From Magnetospirillum aberrantis SpK (GTDB taxonomy: Bacteria > Pseudomonadota > Alphaproteobacteria > Rhodospirillales > Magnetospirillaceae): 64,000 nt of DNA. The stretch is from NCBI RefSeq assembly GCF_011022235.1, contig NZ_JAAIYP010000047.1, positions 1-64,000 on the forward strand, read 5' to 3'. The translations under genes and the position numbers were made by a program. Positions 37,574-46,745 of this stretch are shown one piece after another (the first letter of the stretch is position 1; each line of letters starts with the position of its first letter). The notes below the pieces were generated by a model, which made no database searches, was not told the origin of the DNA, and saw only the letters and a program-made list of their open reading frames with translations.

Positions 37574-37918
37574 ATGGCACTCGAAAAGGGACGGGTTCTT
37601 GAACGCAAGGTGTTCTATGCCGGCCAAAACGTCTTCAAGGAAGGCGATTCCGGCGACCGCGCCTATCTGATCCAGGACGGCACCATCGAGATCAGCAAGA
37701 ACGGCCTGATGCTGGCCACGCTGACCAAGGGCGAGCTGTTCGGCGAGATGGCCTTGGTGGACGACCAGCCGCGCATGGCCACGGCCAAGGCGCTGACCGA
37801 CGTGTCGGTGGTGATCATCGGCCGCGACGCCTTCCGCGAGAAGCTGGCCCGTTCGGACCCGTTCATCCGTGGCCTGCTCAACATCTTCGTGCGTAACATC
37901 CGCAACCTGACCCGCTGA
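37574..37918 (+). CDS. Single cyclic-nucleotide-binding domain protein
   Basis: A 114-residue protein that is one CRP-type binding domain with no DNA-binding or other output domain. The phosphate-binding cassette FGEMALVDDQPRMATA keeps the Glu and Arg that contact cAMP or cGMP. Start has GAAGGAGG at eight bases. The stop overlaps the COQ10-like start (TGATG). It may be a regulatory subunit or a partner for an unknown protein; a class III adenylate cyclase is encoded at 60514-61593, which would supply ligand. Confidence 0.88.
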   Translation: MALEKGRVLERKVFYAGQNVFKEGDSGDRAYLIQDGTIEISKNGLMLATLTKGELFGEMALVDDQPRMATAKALTDVSVVIIGRDAFREKLARSDPFIRGLLNIFVRNIRNLTR

Positions 37919-38379
37919 TGAGCGACGTCACCGGCCGCATGACGGCGGATTTCCCGCTGTGGTCGCCGGAACAGATGTTCACCCTGGCCGCCGACATCGA
38001 ACGCTATCCCGACTTCATCCCGTGGTGCAAAAGCGCCCGCGTGGTGTCGCGCCAAGACACGATGTGGCAGGTGGAAAACCATTTCGGCGCCGGGCCGGTG
38101 GACGCGACGTTCCGCACCATCGCCCGGCCCGATCCGCCGCGCAGCCTGGAGATCACCGCCACCCAGGCGCCGTTCCGCCATTTCCGGCTGGAATGGCGGT
38201 TCGCGCCCCTGCCCGGCGGCGGCTGCCGGGTGGCCGCGTCCTATGCCCTGGCGCTACGTTCGCCTATCCTGCACGGATTGGCGCGTCTGGCCATGCCCGA
38301 GGCGACGCGCAAGGTGATCCTGCGTTTCAAGGAACGTGCGGCGACCCTGTATGGCGGCGATACGTCGCGGATGCTATAA
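37918..38379 (+). CDS. COQ10-like START-domain ubiquinone-binding protein
   Basis: A 153-residue SRPBCC protein with DIERYPDFIPWCKSARVV near the start and FRLEWRFAPLPGGGCRV, the family pattern of mitochondrial COQ10 and bacterial RatA-like proteins. It probably carries ubiquinone or a precursor to the respiratory chain. Coupled by TGATG to the upstream gene. RatA as a ribosome-binding toxin is a different activity reported for an E. coli member of the family; here the alphaproteobacterial context favours COQ10. Confidence 0.87.
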   Translation: MSDVTGRMTADFPLWSPEQMFTLAADIERYPDFIPWCKSARVVSRQDTMWQVENHFGAGPVDATFRTIARPDPPRSLEITATQAPFRHFRLEWRFAPLPGGGCRVAASYALALRSPILHGLARLAMPEATRKVILRFKERAATLYGGDTSRML

Positions 38380-38410
38380 CGGCCCACCTTTTCGCATCAG
38401 GTGATTTCCC

Positions 38411-39355
38411 ATGGCCGCCGAGCAAGACCGTCCCGAATCCATGCCCGCCGACGCCCCCGTGCGCGAACAGACCGCCACCTTCCGGCCGGTGGCCGAAGGC
38501 ATGGAACAGCACGTCAACGTCTACCATCCGGTGCTCGACCATGGCTTCGTCGCGGTCAAGGACTACATGGGCGACGACGTCTCGGTGTTGCAGATGGCGC
38601 GCATGAGCTACGGCAAGGGCACCAAGAGCCTGGCCGACGACCGCGCCTTGCTGCGCTATCTGATGCGTCACCTGCACACCAGCCCGTTCGAGGGCTGCGT
38701 CATCAAGCTGCACGTCAAGCTGCCGATCTTCGTCATGCGGCAATGGGTGCGTCACCGCACCGCCAGCCTGAACGAGTATTCGGCGCGCTATTCCATCATG
38801 CCCGACGAGTTCTACCTGCCCGAGCCGGCGCAATTGGCGGTGCAGTCCAAGGACAACAAGCAAGGGCGCGGCGACACCTTGTCGCCGGAACAGGCGGCCG
38901 AGGTGCTGCGTCTCCTGCGCGAGGACGCGCAGCGCAGCTTCGGCACCTACCACAAGCTGCTGAACGCCGACGAAGACGGCAACCCGATCGAGGAAGACGG
39001 CTTCGGCATCGCCCGCGAACTGGCCCGCATCGGCTTGCCGGTGTCGGCCTATACCCAGATGTACTGGCAGACCAACCTGCACAACCTGATGCATTTCCTG
39101 CGGCTGCGCGCCGACCCGCACGCCCAGTACGAAATCCGCGTCTTCGCCGAGAAGATCCTGGAGATCATGGCCGATTGGGTGCCGGTCACCACCGAGGCCT
39201 TCCGCGACTACCAACTGGAGGCCGCCCGCGTCAGCCGCATGGAAATCGCCTTGCTGCGCGATCTGCTGGCCGGCAAAGCCAGCATCGCCGACGCGGCCTC
39301 TTACGGCATGGGAACCCGCGAAATCCGCGAATTCCAGACCCGGTTCGGGGTTTGA
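38411..39355 (+). CDS. thyX: Flavin-dependent thymidylate synthase
   Basis: A 314-residue ThyX. The RHRTASLNEYSARYS motif is the RHR signature, and VRHRTAS lies at about residue 115. It makes dTMP from dUMP using methylene-tetrahydrofolate and reduced FAD, in place of ThyA. The N-terminal 20 residues are extra. Followed by a strong bidirectional terminator. Start ATG at 38411 with AGGTGATTTCCC upstream, weak but the family N-terminus fits. Confidence 0.97.
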   Translation: MAAEQDRPESMPADAPVREQTATFRPVAEGMEQHVNVYHPVLDHGFVAVKDYMGDDVSVLQMARMSYGKGTKSLADDRALLRYLMRHLHTSPFEGCVIKLHVKLPIFVMRQWVRHRTASLNEYSARYSIMPDEFYLPEPAQLAVQSKDNKQGRGDTLSPEQAAEVLRLLREDAQRSFGTYHKLLNADEDGNPIEEDGFGIARELARIGLPVSAYTQMYWQTNLHNLMHFLRLRADPHAQYEIRVFAEKILEIMADWVPVTTEAFRDYQLEAARVSRMEIALLRDLLAGKASIADAASYGMGTREIREFQTRFGV

Positions 39356-39365
39356 CCCGAAAAGC

Positions 39366-39393
39366 AAAGGCCCCGCGAAGCGGGGCCTTTTTT
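39366..39393. terminator. Bidirectional terminator between thyX and ccmI
   Basis: Perfect 11-bp stem (AAAGGCCCCGC) with loop GAA, followed by TTTTTTC on the plus strand and by TTTGCTTTT on the minus strand. It serves thyX and the end of the ccm operon. Confidence 0.93.
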
Positions 39394-39394
39394 C

Positions 39395-40228
39395 TTACTG
39401 CAACGCGTCCAACTGCATCTGGACTTCCTTGCGTTCGTCGCTGCCCTCGGGCAGCAGCGACACCAGCCGTGTCCACAGGTCGCGGGCCTTTTTCGGGTTG
39501 CCCGCCTGCACCTCGGCCAGACCGCTGAAATAAAGAGCGTCTGGGTTCTTGGGATCGACGGCGACGATCTCGCGCATCACGCGGACGAATTCCGCCGGCA
39601 AGGTCCCGCCCTGCGGCACCTCGGCCAGCAGCAGCGAGGCGAATTCCAGCCGCACCTGAACGTCGCCGGGAAGACGCGCCACCGCCTTGCGATAGGCGTC
39701 GGTGGCCTTGTCCATCTGGCCCATCACCCGCAACGACCGGCCCAGCATGGCCCAGCCCTTGCCGTCCTCGGGCTGTTGTTCCAGCCGCGCGGTCAGGCTG
39801 GCCACCATGTTCTGGATCAACGCCGCCTGATCCTGCATTTCCTTGATCTTTTCCGCCCGCGCGGAATAGGGCTGGTCGGGCAGGTTGGGACGGCCCAACA
39901 GCGCATAGGCGCCGAAACCGACCACCGGCACCACCACCAGCACGGCGACGGCTGCGGCGAACACCCGGCCGCGCGACGCCTTGCCGCCCTGCCCGACCTC
40001 GCCCAAGGCCAGGATGCGGCGCTGGATTTCGGTGCGCGCGGCTTCGGCCTGGTCGGCGGTCAGGGTGCCGCGCTCGACCTCGCGGTCGATTTCGGCCAAC
40101 TGGTCCTTGTAGACCGTCAGGTCATAGGCGGCGCGCGACAGCGCCTCTTGCTTGCGGGCGCGCAACAGCGGCAACAGCAACAAGGCGACGGTCGCCGCGG
40201 TCATGGCGGCGAAGACGATCCAGATCAT
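39395..40228 (-). CDS. ccmI: Cytochrome c maturation protein CcmI
   Basis: A 277-residue protein with two membrane helices (about 2-20 and 92-112), a heptad region between them (YDLTVYKDQLAEIDREVERG) and a periplasmic TPR domain (about 150-277, AMLGRSLRVMGQMDKATDAY). It holds apocytochrome c for the haem lyase CcmF-CcmH. Last gene of the operon; its start overlaps the ccmH stop (ATGA). Confidence 0.93.
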   Translation of the reverse strand: MIWIVFAAMTAATVALLLLPLLRARKQEALSRAAYDLTVYKDQLAEIDREVERGTLTADQAEAARTEIQRRILALGEVGQGGKASRGRVFAAAVAVLVVVPVVGFGAYALLGRPNLPDQPYSARAEKIKEMQDQAALIQNMVASLTARLEQQPEDGKGWAMLGRSLRVMGQMDKATDAYRKAVARLPGDVQVRLEFASLLLAEVPQGGTLPAEFVRVMREIVAVDPKNPDALYFSGLAEVQAGNPKKARDLWTRLVSLLPEGSDERKEVQMQLDALQ

Positions 40229-40692
40229 TTTTCTTCTTTCAGCAAGGCGTCCAGGCGACGCTTTTCCGCCTCGGTCAACGGCGCGGGAGCGGCCGGGTTC
40301 TGACTGGCGCCGCGACGGCGATAGAACGCCCACACCGCGACCAGACCCAGCCCGAAAAAGGCGAAGGGCCCCAGCCACAACACCAGGGTAGTGGGCTTGA
40401 ACGGCGGGCGCAGCAACACGTAATCGCCGTAACGGTCGACCACGAATTTCTTCACCTCGGCATCGCTTTTGCCGCTTTGAATCTGTTCACGCACAACGAT
40501 GCGCAGATCCTTGGCCAGATCGGCGTTGGAATCCTCGATGGATTCGCTTTGGCACACCAGACAGCGCAGTTCCTTGCCCAGGTTCTCGGCACGGGTTTCC
40601 AGCGCCGGGTCCTTCAGCATCTCGGAGGGGTCGGCGGCCAGTGCGGGAAGGCTGAGCATCCCCAGGCCCAAGGCGAAAAGAACGCGCTTCAT
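40225..40692 (-). CDS. ccmH: Cytochrome c maturation protein CcmH
   Basis: A 155-residue thioredoxin-like reductant of apocytochrome c. Signal peptide (1-20), the redox pair in LRCLVCQSESI and one C-terminal membrane helix (about 103-123). The upstream longer reading begins inside ccmG and is rejected because MKRVLFALG starts a clean signal peptide. Start overlaps the ccmG stop (ATGA). Confidence 0.95.
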   Translation of the reverse strand: MKRVLFALGLGMLSLPALAADPSEMLKDPALETRAENLGKELRCLVCQSESIEDSNADLAKDLRIVVREQIQSGKSDAEVKKFVVDRYGDYVLLRPPFKPTTLVLWLGPFAFFGLGLVAVWAFYRRRGASQNPAAPAPLTEAEKRRLDALLKEEK

Positions 40693-41225
40693 TTGCTCAG
40701 CTCCTGGACGATGGGGCCCAGCACGGTCTTCCACACCTCGGGAGTGATGGGGCCGATGTGCTTGTACCGGATGACGCCGTTGCGATCGACCACGAAGGTT
40801 TCCGGGGCGCCGGTGACGCCGAAGTCGATGGCGGCGCGGCCCGGCGCCGGGTCGGCGCCGACACGGTCATAGGGGTCGCCGTGCTTCTTCAGCCACTTGG
40901 CGCCCTCGACCGGATCGTCGCGCCAGTCGATGCCGTGAATGGTGATTCCGGCCTTCTTCAGTTCCATCAGATAGGGGTGCTCCTGAACACAGGCGATGCA
41001 CCACGACCCATAGATGTTGACCAGGGACACCCGACCCTTGAGGTCGGCGGTGGACAGCCCGGATTCGGCCGGCCGGCCGGGCAGCGGCGCCAACGACATC
41101 TCGGGCACCGGCCGGTCGATCAGCATGGACGGCAACAGCCGGGGATCATGGTTCAACCCCCATTTGAACACCGCGACCAGGGCCAGGAAGCCCACCAGCG
41201 GCAACAGGTAAAACAGGCGGCGCAT
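40689..41225 (-). CDS. ccmG: Thiol:disulfide oxidoreductase CcmG/DsbE
   Basis: A 178-residue membrane-anchored thioredoxin (anchor about 5-24). The active site is WCIAC, where most CcmG have WCxPC with proline; the proline is replaced by Ala, which should shift redox potential. It reduces apocytochrome c cysteines with CcmH in the periplasm. cis-Pro loop in GAPETFVVD is present. Confidence 0.94.
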   Translation of the reverse strand: MRRLFYLLPLVGFLALVAVFKWGLNHDPRLLPSMLIDRPVPEMSLAPLPGRPAESGLSTADLKGRVSLVNIYGSWCIACVQEHPYLMELKKAGITIHGIDWRDDPVEGAKWLKKHGDPYDRVGADPAPGRAAIDFGVTGAPETFVVDRNGVIRYKHIGPITPEVWKTVLGPIVQELSK

Positions 41226-41239
41226 GGGTCCTCCCTTTC

Positions 41240-43228
41240 CTAAGCCTTGGCGGGCTGCGTCTTGGCGCCGGCACGGGCGCGTGTCGGCGCGCCGACACGG
41301 TGGCGGCGGTCGCTCAGCGACACCAGGCCACCGATCACCATCACCAGGGCCCCCATCCACATCCATGGCACCAGCGGGTTGAAATAAAGCCGGGTGACGT
41401 AGCCGCCATCGGGGTCCTTGTCGCCGACCACAGCATAGACGTCGCCCCAGAAGGTGCCGACGATGGCCGCCTCGGTGGTGGGGCGCGGCGGCATCTTGTA
41501 GGTGCGCTTGGCCGGGGTCATGGTGGCGAAGGGCTTGCCGTCGCGGGTCACCTCGAAGGTGCCGGTAGAGGCGACGTAGTTCGGTCCCTGGACGTCCCGC
41601 ACATCGGTCAGGGTGAAGGTGTAGCCGGCGACGGTGACCGCCTCGCCGACCTTCTGGCTTTGCACCGATTCCTGTTTCCACGCCGACGACGCGGTGGCGC
41701 CGGCGATGAACAGCGCCAGACCGGCATGGGCCAGGGTCATGCCCCAGGCGGCACGCGGCAGACGCCGGGCGCGGCCCAAGGCCTCGGCCGGGGCCTTGAA
41801 CAGCCGCACCCGTTCGGCCCATTCGGCCAAGGTGCCGAGAAACAGCCACACGGCCAGACCGATGCCGCCCGCCGCCCACCACGGGCCGGCGGTGCCGCCT
41901 TCAAGGAACCAGGTGACGCCGGCCGCGACCACCGCCAGACCCAGCACCAGCTTGAGCCGGCCCAGCACGCCCATCAGGTCGGCGCGTTTCCACGACATGA
42001 ACGGTCCGGCGGCCATGGCCAACACCATGGGCACCATGAGAGGCACGAACACCGAATTGAAGAACGGCGGTCCCACCGACACCTTGCCCAGGTCGAAGGC
42101 GTCGGCGAACAGCGGATAGAGCGTGCCCAGCAAAACGGTACCGGCACCGGTGGCCATCAGCACGTTGTTGAGCAGCAACGCCCCCTCGCGCGAGATGGGC
42201 GCGAACAGGCCGCCGGTCTTGAGGCTGGGGGCGCGCACGGCGTACAGGGCGAACGATCCGCCGATGGCGATCACCAAAAGCCCCAGGATGAACACGCCGC
42301 GCGTCGGGTCGGAGGCGAAGGCGTGTACCGAGGTGATGACGCCCGAACGCACCAGGAAGGTGCCCAGCAGCGACAGGCCGAAGGCCAGGATGGCCAGGAA
42401 GATGGTCCAGCTTTTCAAGGCATCGCGCTTTTCCACCACCACGGCCGAATGCAACAGCGCGGTGCCAGCCAGCCACGGCATGAAGGAGGCGTTCTCCACC
42501 GGGTCCCAATACCACCAGCCGCCCCAGCCCAATTCGTAATAGGCCCACCACGACCCCAGCACGATGCCGCAGGTCAGGAACACCCAGGCGACCAGGGTCC
42601 ACGGACGCACCCAGCGCGCCCAGGCGGCGTCGACGCGGCCTTCGATCAGGGCGGCGATGGCGAACGAAAACGCCATCGAGAAGCCGACATAGCCGAGATA
42701 GAGGAACGGCGGGTGGAAGGCCAATCCCGGATCCTGAAGCAGCGGGTTGAGTCCCTGGCCGTTGATCGGCGGCGGGTCAAGCCGCTCGAACGGATTCGAG
42801 GTGAACAGGATGAACAGCAGGAAGCCCACGGTGATCATCGCCTGCACCGCCAGCGCGCGGGCCTTGAGCCCAGGCGGCAGATTGCCGCCGAACAGGCTGA
42901 CCGCCAGCCCGAACAACGCCAGGATGGTGATCCACAGCAGCAGCGAGCCCTCGTGGTTGCCCCACACGCCCGACACCTTGTACAGCAGCGGCTTGTCGGT
43001 GTGGCTGTTGCTGAACACGTTCATCACGGAAAAGTCGGACACCACGTAAGCGTGGGTCAGGGCGGCGAACGACACCGCGACCAGCAGGAACTGCACCACC
43101 GAGGCCGGGCCGGCAAGGCCCATCAGCACGGGATCGTTGCGCCGCGCCCCCCATAGCGGCACCACGGCCTGCAAAAGTGCGACGCCAAGCGCCAGGATAA
43201 GGGCGAAATGGCCGATTTCGGCGATCAT
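41240..43228 (-). CDS. ccmF: Cytochrome c haem lyase subunit CcmF
   Basis: A 662-residue protein with about 15 membrane helices and the tryptophan-rich haem-handling motif WGGWWYWDPVENASFMPWL, which marks CcmF. It joins haem from CcmE to the CXXCH motif of cytochromes c. Start MIAEIGHFAL; gap to ccmE is 24 bases and to ccmG 14. Confidence 0.97.
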   Translation of the reverse strand: MIAEIGHFALILALGVALLQAVVPLWGARRNDPVLMGLAGPASVVQFLLVAVSFAALTHAYVVSDFSVMNVFSNSHTDKPLLYKVSGVWGNHEGSLLLWITILALFGLAVSLFGGNLPPGLKARALAVQAMITVGFLLFILFTSNPFERLDPPPINGQGLNPLLQDPGLAFHPPFLYLGYVGFSMAFSFAIAALIEGRVDAAWARWVRPWTLVAWVFLTCGIVLGSWWAYYELGWGGWWYWDPVENASFMPWLAGTALLHSAVVVEKRDALKSWTIFLAILAFGLSLLGTFLVRSGVITSVHAFASDPTRGVFILGLLVIAIGGSFALYAVRAPSLKTGGLFAPISREGALLLNNVLMATGAGTVLLGTLYPLFADAFDLGKVSVGPPFFNSVFVPLMVPMVLAMAAGPFMSWKRADLMGVLGRLKLVLGLAVVAAGVTWFLEGGTAGPWWAAGGIGLAVWLFLGTLAEWAERVRLFKAPAEALGRARRLPRAAWGMTLAHAGLALFIAGATASSAWKQESVQSQKVGEAVTVAGYTFTLTDVRDVQGPNYVASTGTFEVTRDGKPFATMTPAKRTYKMPPRPTTEAAIVGTFWGDVYAVVGDKDPDGGYVTRLYFNPLVPWMWMGALVMVIGGLVSLSDRRHRVGAPTRARAGAKTQPAKA

Positions 43229-43252
43229 GGACTTTCCTCTGCGCGGCGGAAA

Positions 43253-43702
43253 TTATTTAGCGGGCTGGCTTTCACCCTGCCAGTGCCCGGTCTTCTTCAA
43301 GCTTTCAGCCACTTCCTTGGGCATGTAGTTCTCGTCGTGCTTGGCCAGCACCTCGGCGGCCTGGAACTCGCCATCGGGGCCCATCTTGCCCTCGGTCACC
43401 ACGCCCTGGCCCTCGCGGAACAGGTCGGGCAACAGGCCGGAATAGACCACCGGAAGGGTGTGGGCGCCATCGGTGACGCGGAAGCGCACGATGGCGCCGT
43501 CCTTGACCACCGACCCTTGTTCCACCAGACCGCCCAGACGGATGCGGCGGCCTTCGGTCGGCACCTTGGCTTCCAGGATCTCGCTTGGGCTGAAGAAGAA
43601 CACGATGTCCTGTCTGAGCGCGGTCAGCACCAGCGCGGCGGCGGCGCCGACGGCCAGCACGCCCAGGACGACGAAATAAAGACGGCGTTGCTTGCGGGTC
43701 AT
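43253..43702 (-). CDS. ccmE: Haem chaperone CcmE
   Basis: A 149-residue periplasmic OB-fold protein with an N-terminal anchor (about 8-28). The haem-binding histidine is in LAKHDENYMP, the family HxxxY motif. It takes haem from CcmC and passes it to CcmF. The start overlaps the ccmD stop (ATGA). Confidence 0.97.
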   Translation of the reverse strand: MTRKQRRLYFVVLGVLAVGAAAALVLTALRQDIVFFFSPSEILEAKVPTEGRRIRLGGLVEQGSVVKDGAIVRFRVTDGAHTLPVVYSGLLPDLFREGQGVVTEGKMGPDGEFQAAEVLAKHDENYMPKEVAESLKKTGHWQGESQPAK

Positions 43703-43920
43703 GACACCTGGCTTTCGGGGGGTTGCGTATCCGGGGCGGCGCGACGGCGGCGGCGGTTGGGGCGCATCGACTGCAACTGCTCCAGTTCGACCTCACGCAA
43801 GCGGGCGGCGCGGACCGACGCCCACAGCACACCCGCCAGCACCACCACGGTCAGGGCATAGGACGACCACACATAGCCGCCATAGCCGCCCATGGACAAA
43901 AAGGCGTTCAAGGATTCCAT
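43699..43920 (-). CDS. ccmD: Haem exporter accessory protein CcmD
   Basis: A 73-residue single-helix protein (helix about 18-38, YVWSSYALTVVVLAGVLWA) with MGGYGGYVW just before it and a basic C-terminal tail. It stabilises CcmE with the CcmABC transporter. Coding lies two bases after the ccmC stop and overlaps ccmE. The longer reading upstream belongs to the ccmC region and is rejected. Confidence 0.92.
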   Translation of the reverse strand: MESLNAFLSMGGYGGYVWSSYALTVVVLAGVLWASVRAARLREVELEQLQSMRPNRRRRRAAPDTQPPESQVS

Positions 43921-43922
43921 CG

Positions 43923-44663
43923 TCAGGCTTGCTCCGCTTGTCCGGCCGCGTGCACCTGGGCCATGCGCAGGGTGCGGACCTTGGCCGCCGCGATCTCGGC
44001 CCGTGTCCGCAAGATCAGCACCACCACCCAGAAGGCGTGGAAGCCTACCGCCATCAGCATCAGCGGAATCATCATCGACGAATCGATGGCGGGACCGCCC
44101 ATCTTCACCACGCTGGCCGGCTGGTGCAGGGTGTTCCACCAATCCACCGACCACTTGATGATGGGAACGTTGACCACGCCGACCAGGGACAGGATGGCCG
44201 CCGCTTTCTGCCCGCGCTGGGGGTCGTCGAAGGCGTCGGCCAGGGCCATGTAGCCGAGATAGAGGAACAGCAGGATCAGCATGCTGGTCAGGCGCGCGTC
44301 CCACACCCACCACGTACCCCACATGGGCTTGCCCCACAACGCGCCGGTCACCAGACAGACGAAGGTGAAGGCGGCGCCGACGGGGGCGGTGGCGCGGGCC
44401 AGCAAATCGGCCAGCGGATGTTTCCAGATCAGGGCCATGGCCGAGCACACCGCCATGGCGGTATAGCAGAACATGCCCATCCAGGCCGCCGGCACGTGGA
44501 CGTACATGATCCGCACACTCTCACCTTGCTGGTAATCGGCGGGCGACCCGGCAAGGCCGAACCACAATCCGGCCCCCAGGGTCAGAATGGCGACGCCCAT
44601 GGCCCAAGGAAGGACCAGGGTGGCGATCCGCATGAAGCGGGCAGGGTTGGCGAAGCGATGCAT
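43923..44663 (-). CDS. ccmC: Haem exporter protein CcmC
   Basis: A 246-residue protein with six membrane helices and the WWD motif WGTWWVWDARLTS. It loads haem on CcmE. First gene of the ccmCDEFGHI operon; ccmA and ccmB are absent here and must be elsewhere. Start ATG at 44663 in MHRFANPARF. Confidence 0.96.
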   Translation of the reverse strand: MHRFANPARFMRIATLVLPWAMGVAILTLGAGLWFGLAGSPADYQQGESVRIMYVHVPAAWMGMFCYTAMAVCSAMALIWKHPLADLLARATAPVGAAFTFVCLVTGALWGKPMWGTWWVWDARLTSMLILLFLYLGYMALADAFDDPQRGQKAAAILSLVGVVNVPIIKWSVDWWNTLHQPASVVKMGGPAIDSSMMIPLMLMAVGFHAFWVVVLILRTRAEIAAAKVRTLRMAQVHAAGQAEQA

Positions 44664-44828
44664 GGGCCTAACCTTTACCGTCCTTCCGTGTTCAATTCCA
44701 GCGCGGTTACGCGAGGTTACACACCCTTAATGAATCCCTGAAACCAAGCGGCAGCGACGACACGGCCACGCATATGGCGCGGTGTCCAGACGATTCCACG
44801 GCGAAGGATGAAAAAGCTTTGACGAAGG

Positions 44829-45590
44829 TCAGGCGGACGGTCTTTTGCCGCCTTTTGCCGGCGCGTCGGGCACCAGATGCAGCGTCTTGTCGGGCCGCGC
44901 CCCGGCCAGCCAGCGTTCGGCCAGCTTGGGCTGGTCCAAAAGGGCGGCGACCGCCGCCACCAGTTCCAGCGACACCGCCGCCTTGGGCGCCAGCTTGGCC
45001 ACCGCCTTGACCACCCCGGCCAAGGCACTGTCATAGATGCGCTCGGGCGTTTCCAGATAGACCGGACGCAACTCTCCGGCCGCCAGCTTGCGGCGCATGG
45101 ACTCGATGTCTTCGTAACAGGCGGCGCAGAAATCGGCGTCGATGGAATGCAGGCTTCGACACCGCAGCGGCCGGGCCTCGTAAATGGCGCAAGCCCCGTT
45201 TTCGCCCAGGAACGGACAGGCCACCTTGGAAGCGGCACGTTGTCCGGTGGTCATGCCGGTGGTCGTCCTGGCGACCTCGCGGACCCGTGCGGTCAGAACG
45301 TCGCGTTCGGCAGCGGGCATCTCGGCAAGGTGGCGGGCGACACGCACCGCCTCGGGGACCGACACCCCCACCTGTTGGTGGCAGCACCAGCCGCACCCGG
45401 CCTTGCAGGCGCTGGCCGGCGCCTCCAACATGTAGCGCAGGTTGCTCCGCCGCGCGTTCCAGGTGGCGTCGGCAATGCGGAACACCCCGTCCAACGCTTG
45501 GCACAGGGCGGCGATTGTGGGTTTGGGCCAAACCCTGGCGATCTCGCCGCGGGCGGCCTCGACCAGAAAGTCCTCGGAGGCGGCTAGCAT
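44829..45590 (-). CDS. YkgJ-type cysteine cluster protein
   Basis: A 253-residue protein with the CxxxCxxCC motif in ACKAGCGWCCHQQ and further cysteines in ACPFLGENGACAIYEARPLRCR and CAACYED. Such proteins probably bind zinc or an iron-sulfur cluster; their role is unknown. The start is uncertain: MLAASEDF (45590) is chosen, but MWAPDG or MRRDCM upstream would add 10-16 residues. No operon partner; the next gene is divergent. Confidence 0.8.
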   Translation of the reverse strand: MLAASEDFLVEAARGEIARVWPKPTIAALCQALDGVFRIADATWNARRSNLRYMLEAPASACKAGCGWCCHQQVGVSVPEAVRVARHLAEMPAAERDVLTARVREVARTTTGMTTGQRAASKVACPFLGENGACAIYEARPLRCRSLHSIDADFCAACYEDIESMRRKLAAGELRPVYLETPERIYDSALAGVVKAVAKLAPKAAVSLELVAAVAALLDQPKLAERWLAGARPDKTLHLVPDAPAKGGKRPSA

Positions 45591-45682
45591 GGCGCCAGAG
45601 CCTATGCCGTCCGGCGCCCACATGCAATCGCGGCGCACTGTCCGCGTGACAAATATGCCACCCGTGCGATTTTACCTTTGAA

Positions 45683-45692
45683 TTGTGCACAA
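45683..45692. promoter_or_regulatory. Short palindrome in the ykgJ-like / peroxidase intergenic region
   Basis: TTGTGCACAA is a perfect 10-bp palindrome between two divergent genes, 45 bases before the peroxidase start. It may be an operator, but the site is short and I could not link it to a known regulator. Confidence 0.3.
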
Positions 45693-45737
45693 AGTATGAG
45701 GATGATCGTTCTTAAGGGGGAGAGAAGATCGGGGTCG

Positions 45738-46745
45738 ATGGACATGGTTCCATCATGGCGGCATTGGACGCTTTGCGTCGTTTTCGGGATTTCGGCGTTG
45801 CTGACGCCGCCGGCCCTGGCACAAGCCGTGCCGGCGGGTGGCAGCATGTCCGCGCGCGCGCACGAACCCATCCGGCCGTTACGGCCGCCAACCGGGCTGG
45901 ACCGGGACAAGGTGGCGCTGGGGGCGCGTCTGTTCCACGATCCCTTGCTGTCGGCCGACCAGACCGTGTCGTGCGCCACCTGCCACCCGTTGGCCCATGG
46001 CGGCGCCGATGGTTTGCCGGTATCGCTGGGGGTCGGCGGCGCCAAGGGCACGGCCAACAGCCCCACCGTCTACAACACCAACCTGAACGTGGCGCAATTC
46101 TGGGACGGCCGTGCCGCCACCCTTGAGGAACAGGTCAACGGCCCGTTGACCCATCCGGCGGAAATGGCCACGTCATGGCCGGCCTTGCTGGCGCGGCTGG
46201 AGCAATCCCCCTATGTCGCCGAGTTCCGCAAGGTCTACGGCGCCGATCCCGACGAAATCCGGGTGCGTGACGCGCTGGCTCAGTTCGAGCGGTCGCTGGT
46301 CACCCTGGACGCGCCGTTCGACCGCTGGCTGGCCGGCGACGACAACGCCCTGTCCGCCGAACAGAAGCACGGCTATGCCCTGTTCAAGTCCTATGGCTGC
46401 GCCTCGTGCCACCAGGGCGCCAATGTCGGCGGCAACATGTTCCAGCGCTTCGGCTTCTACGGCAACTGGTTCGCCGATCGCGGCCGCACCGCCCAGGGCG
46501 ATTTGGGCCGTTACGCGGTCACCGGCAAGGCGGCGGACAAATACGTGTTCAAGGTTCCCAGCCTGCGTCTGGTCACCCTGACCGCGCCCTATTTCCACGA
46601 CGGCAGCGTCGCCGACCTGAGCGAGGCCATCCGCATCATGGCCCGCTATCAGCTGGGCCGCGACATCCCCGAAGGCGACATTGCCCCCATGGTCGCCTTC
46701 CTGGGATCTCTGGTCGATCCGGCCCGGCTGGCGACGGCGCCATGA
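45738..46745 (+). CDS. Di-haem cytochrome c peroxidase family protein
   Basis: A 335-residue protein with a signal peptide (about 1-29, ending ALAQA) and two haem c sites, CATCH (79-83) and CASCH (221-225). The N-terminal haem domain has NSPTVYNTNLN and FWDGRAATLEEQVNGPL, and HDGSVADLSEAI lies near the end, as in CcpA/MauG-type proteins. It would reduce H2O2 or modify a partner in the periplasm. Its stop overlaps the start of the next gene (ATGA), so the two are translated together. Start MDMVPSW has GGGG five bases before; MVPSW two codons later is also possible. Confidence 0.92.
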   Translation: MDMVPSWRHWTLCVVFGISALLTPPALAQAVPAGGSMSARAHEPIRPLRPPTGLDRDKVALGARLFHDPLLSADQTVSCATCHPLAHGGADGLPVSLGVGGAKGTANSPTVYNTNLNVAQFWDGRAATLEEQVNGPLTHPAEMATSWPALLARLEQSPYVAEFRKVYGADPDEIRVRDALAQFERSLVTLDAPFDRWLAGDDNALSAEQKHGYALFKSYGCASCHQGANVGGNMFQRFGFYGNWFADRGRTAQGDLGRYAVTGKAADKYVFKVPSLRLVTLTAPYFHDGSVADLSEAIRIMARYQLGRDIPEGDIAPMVAFLGSLVDPARLATAP

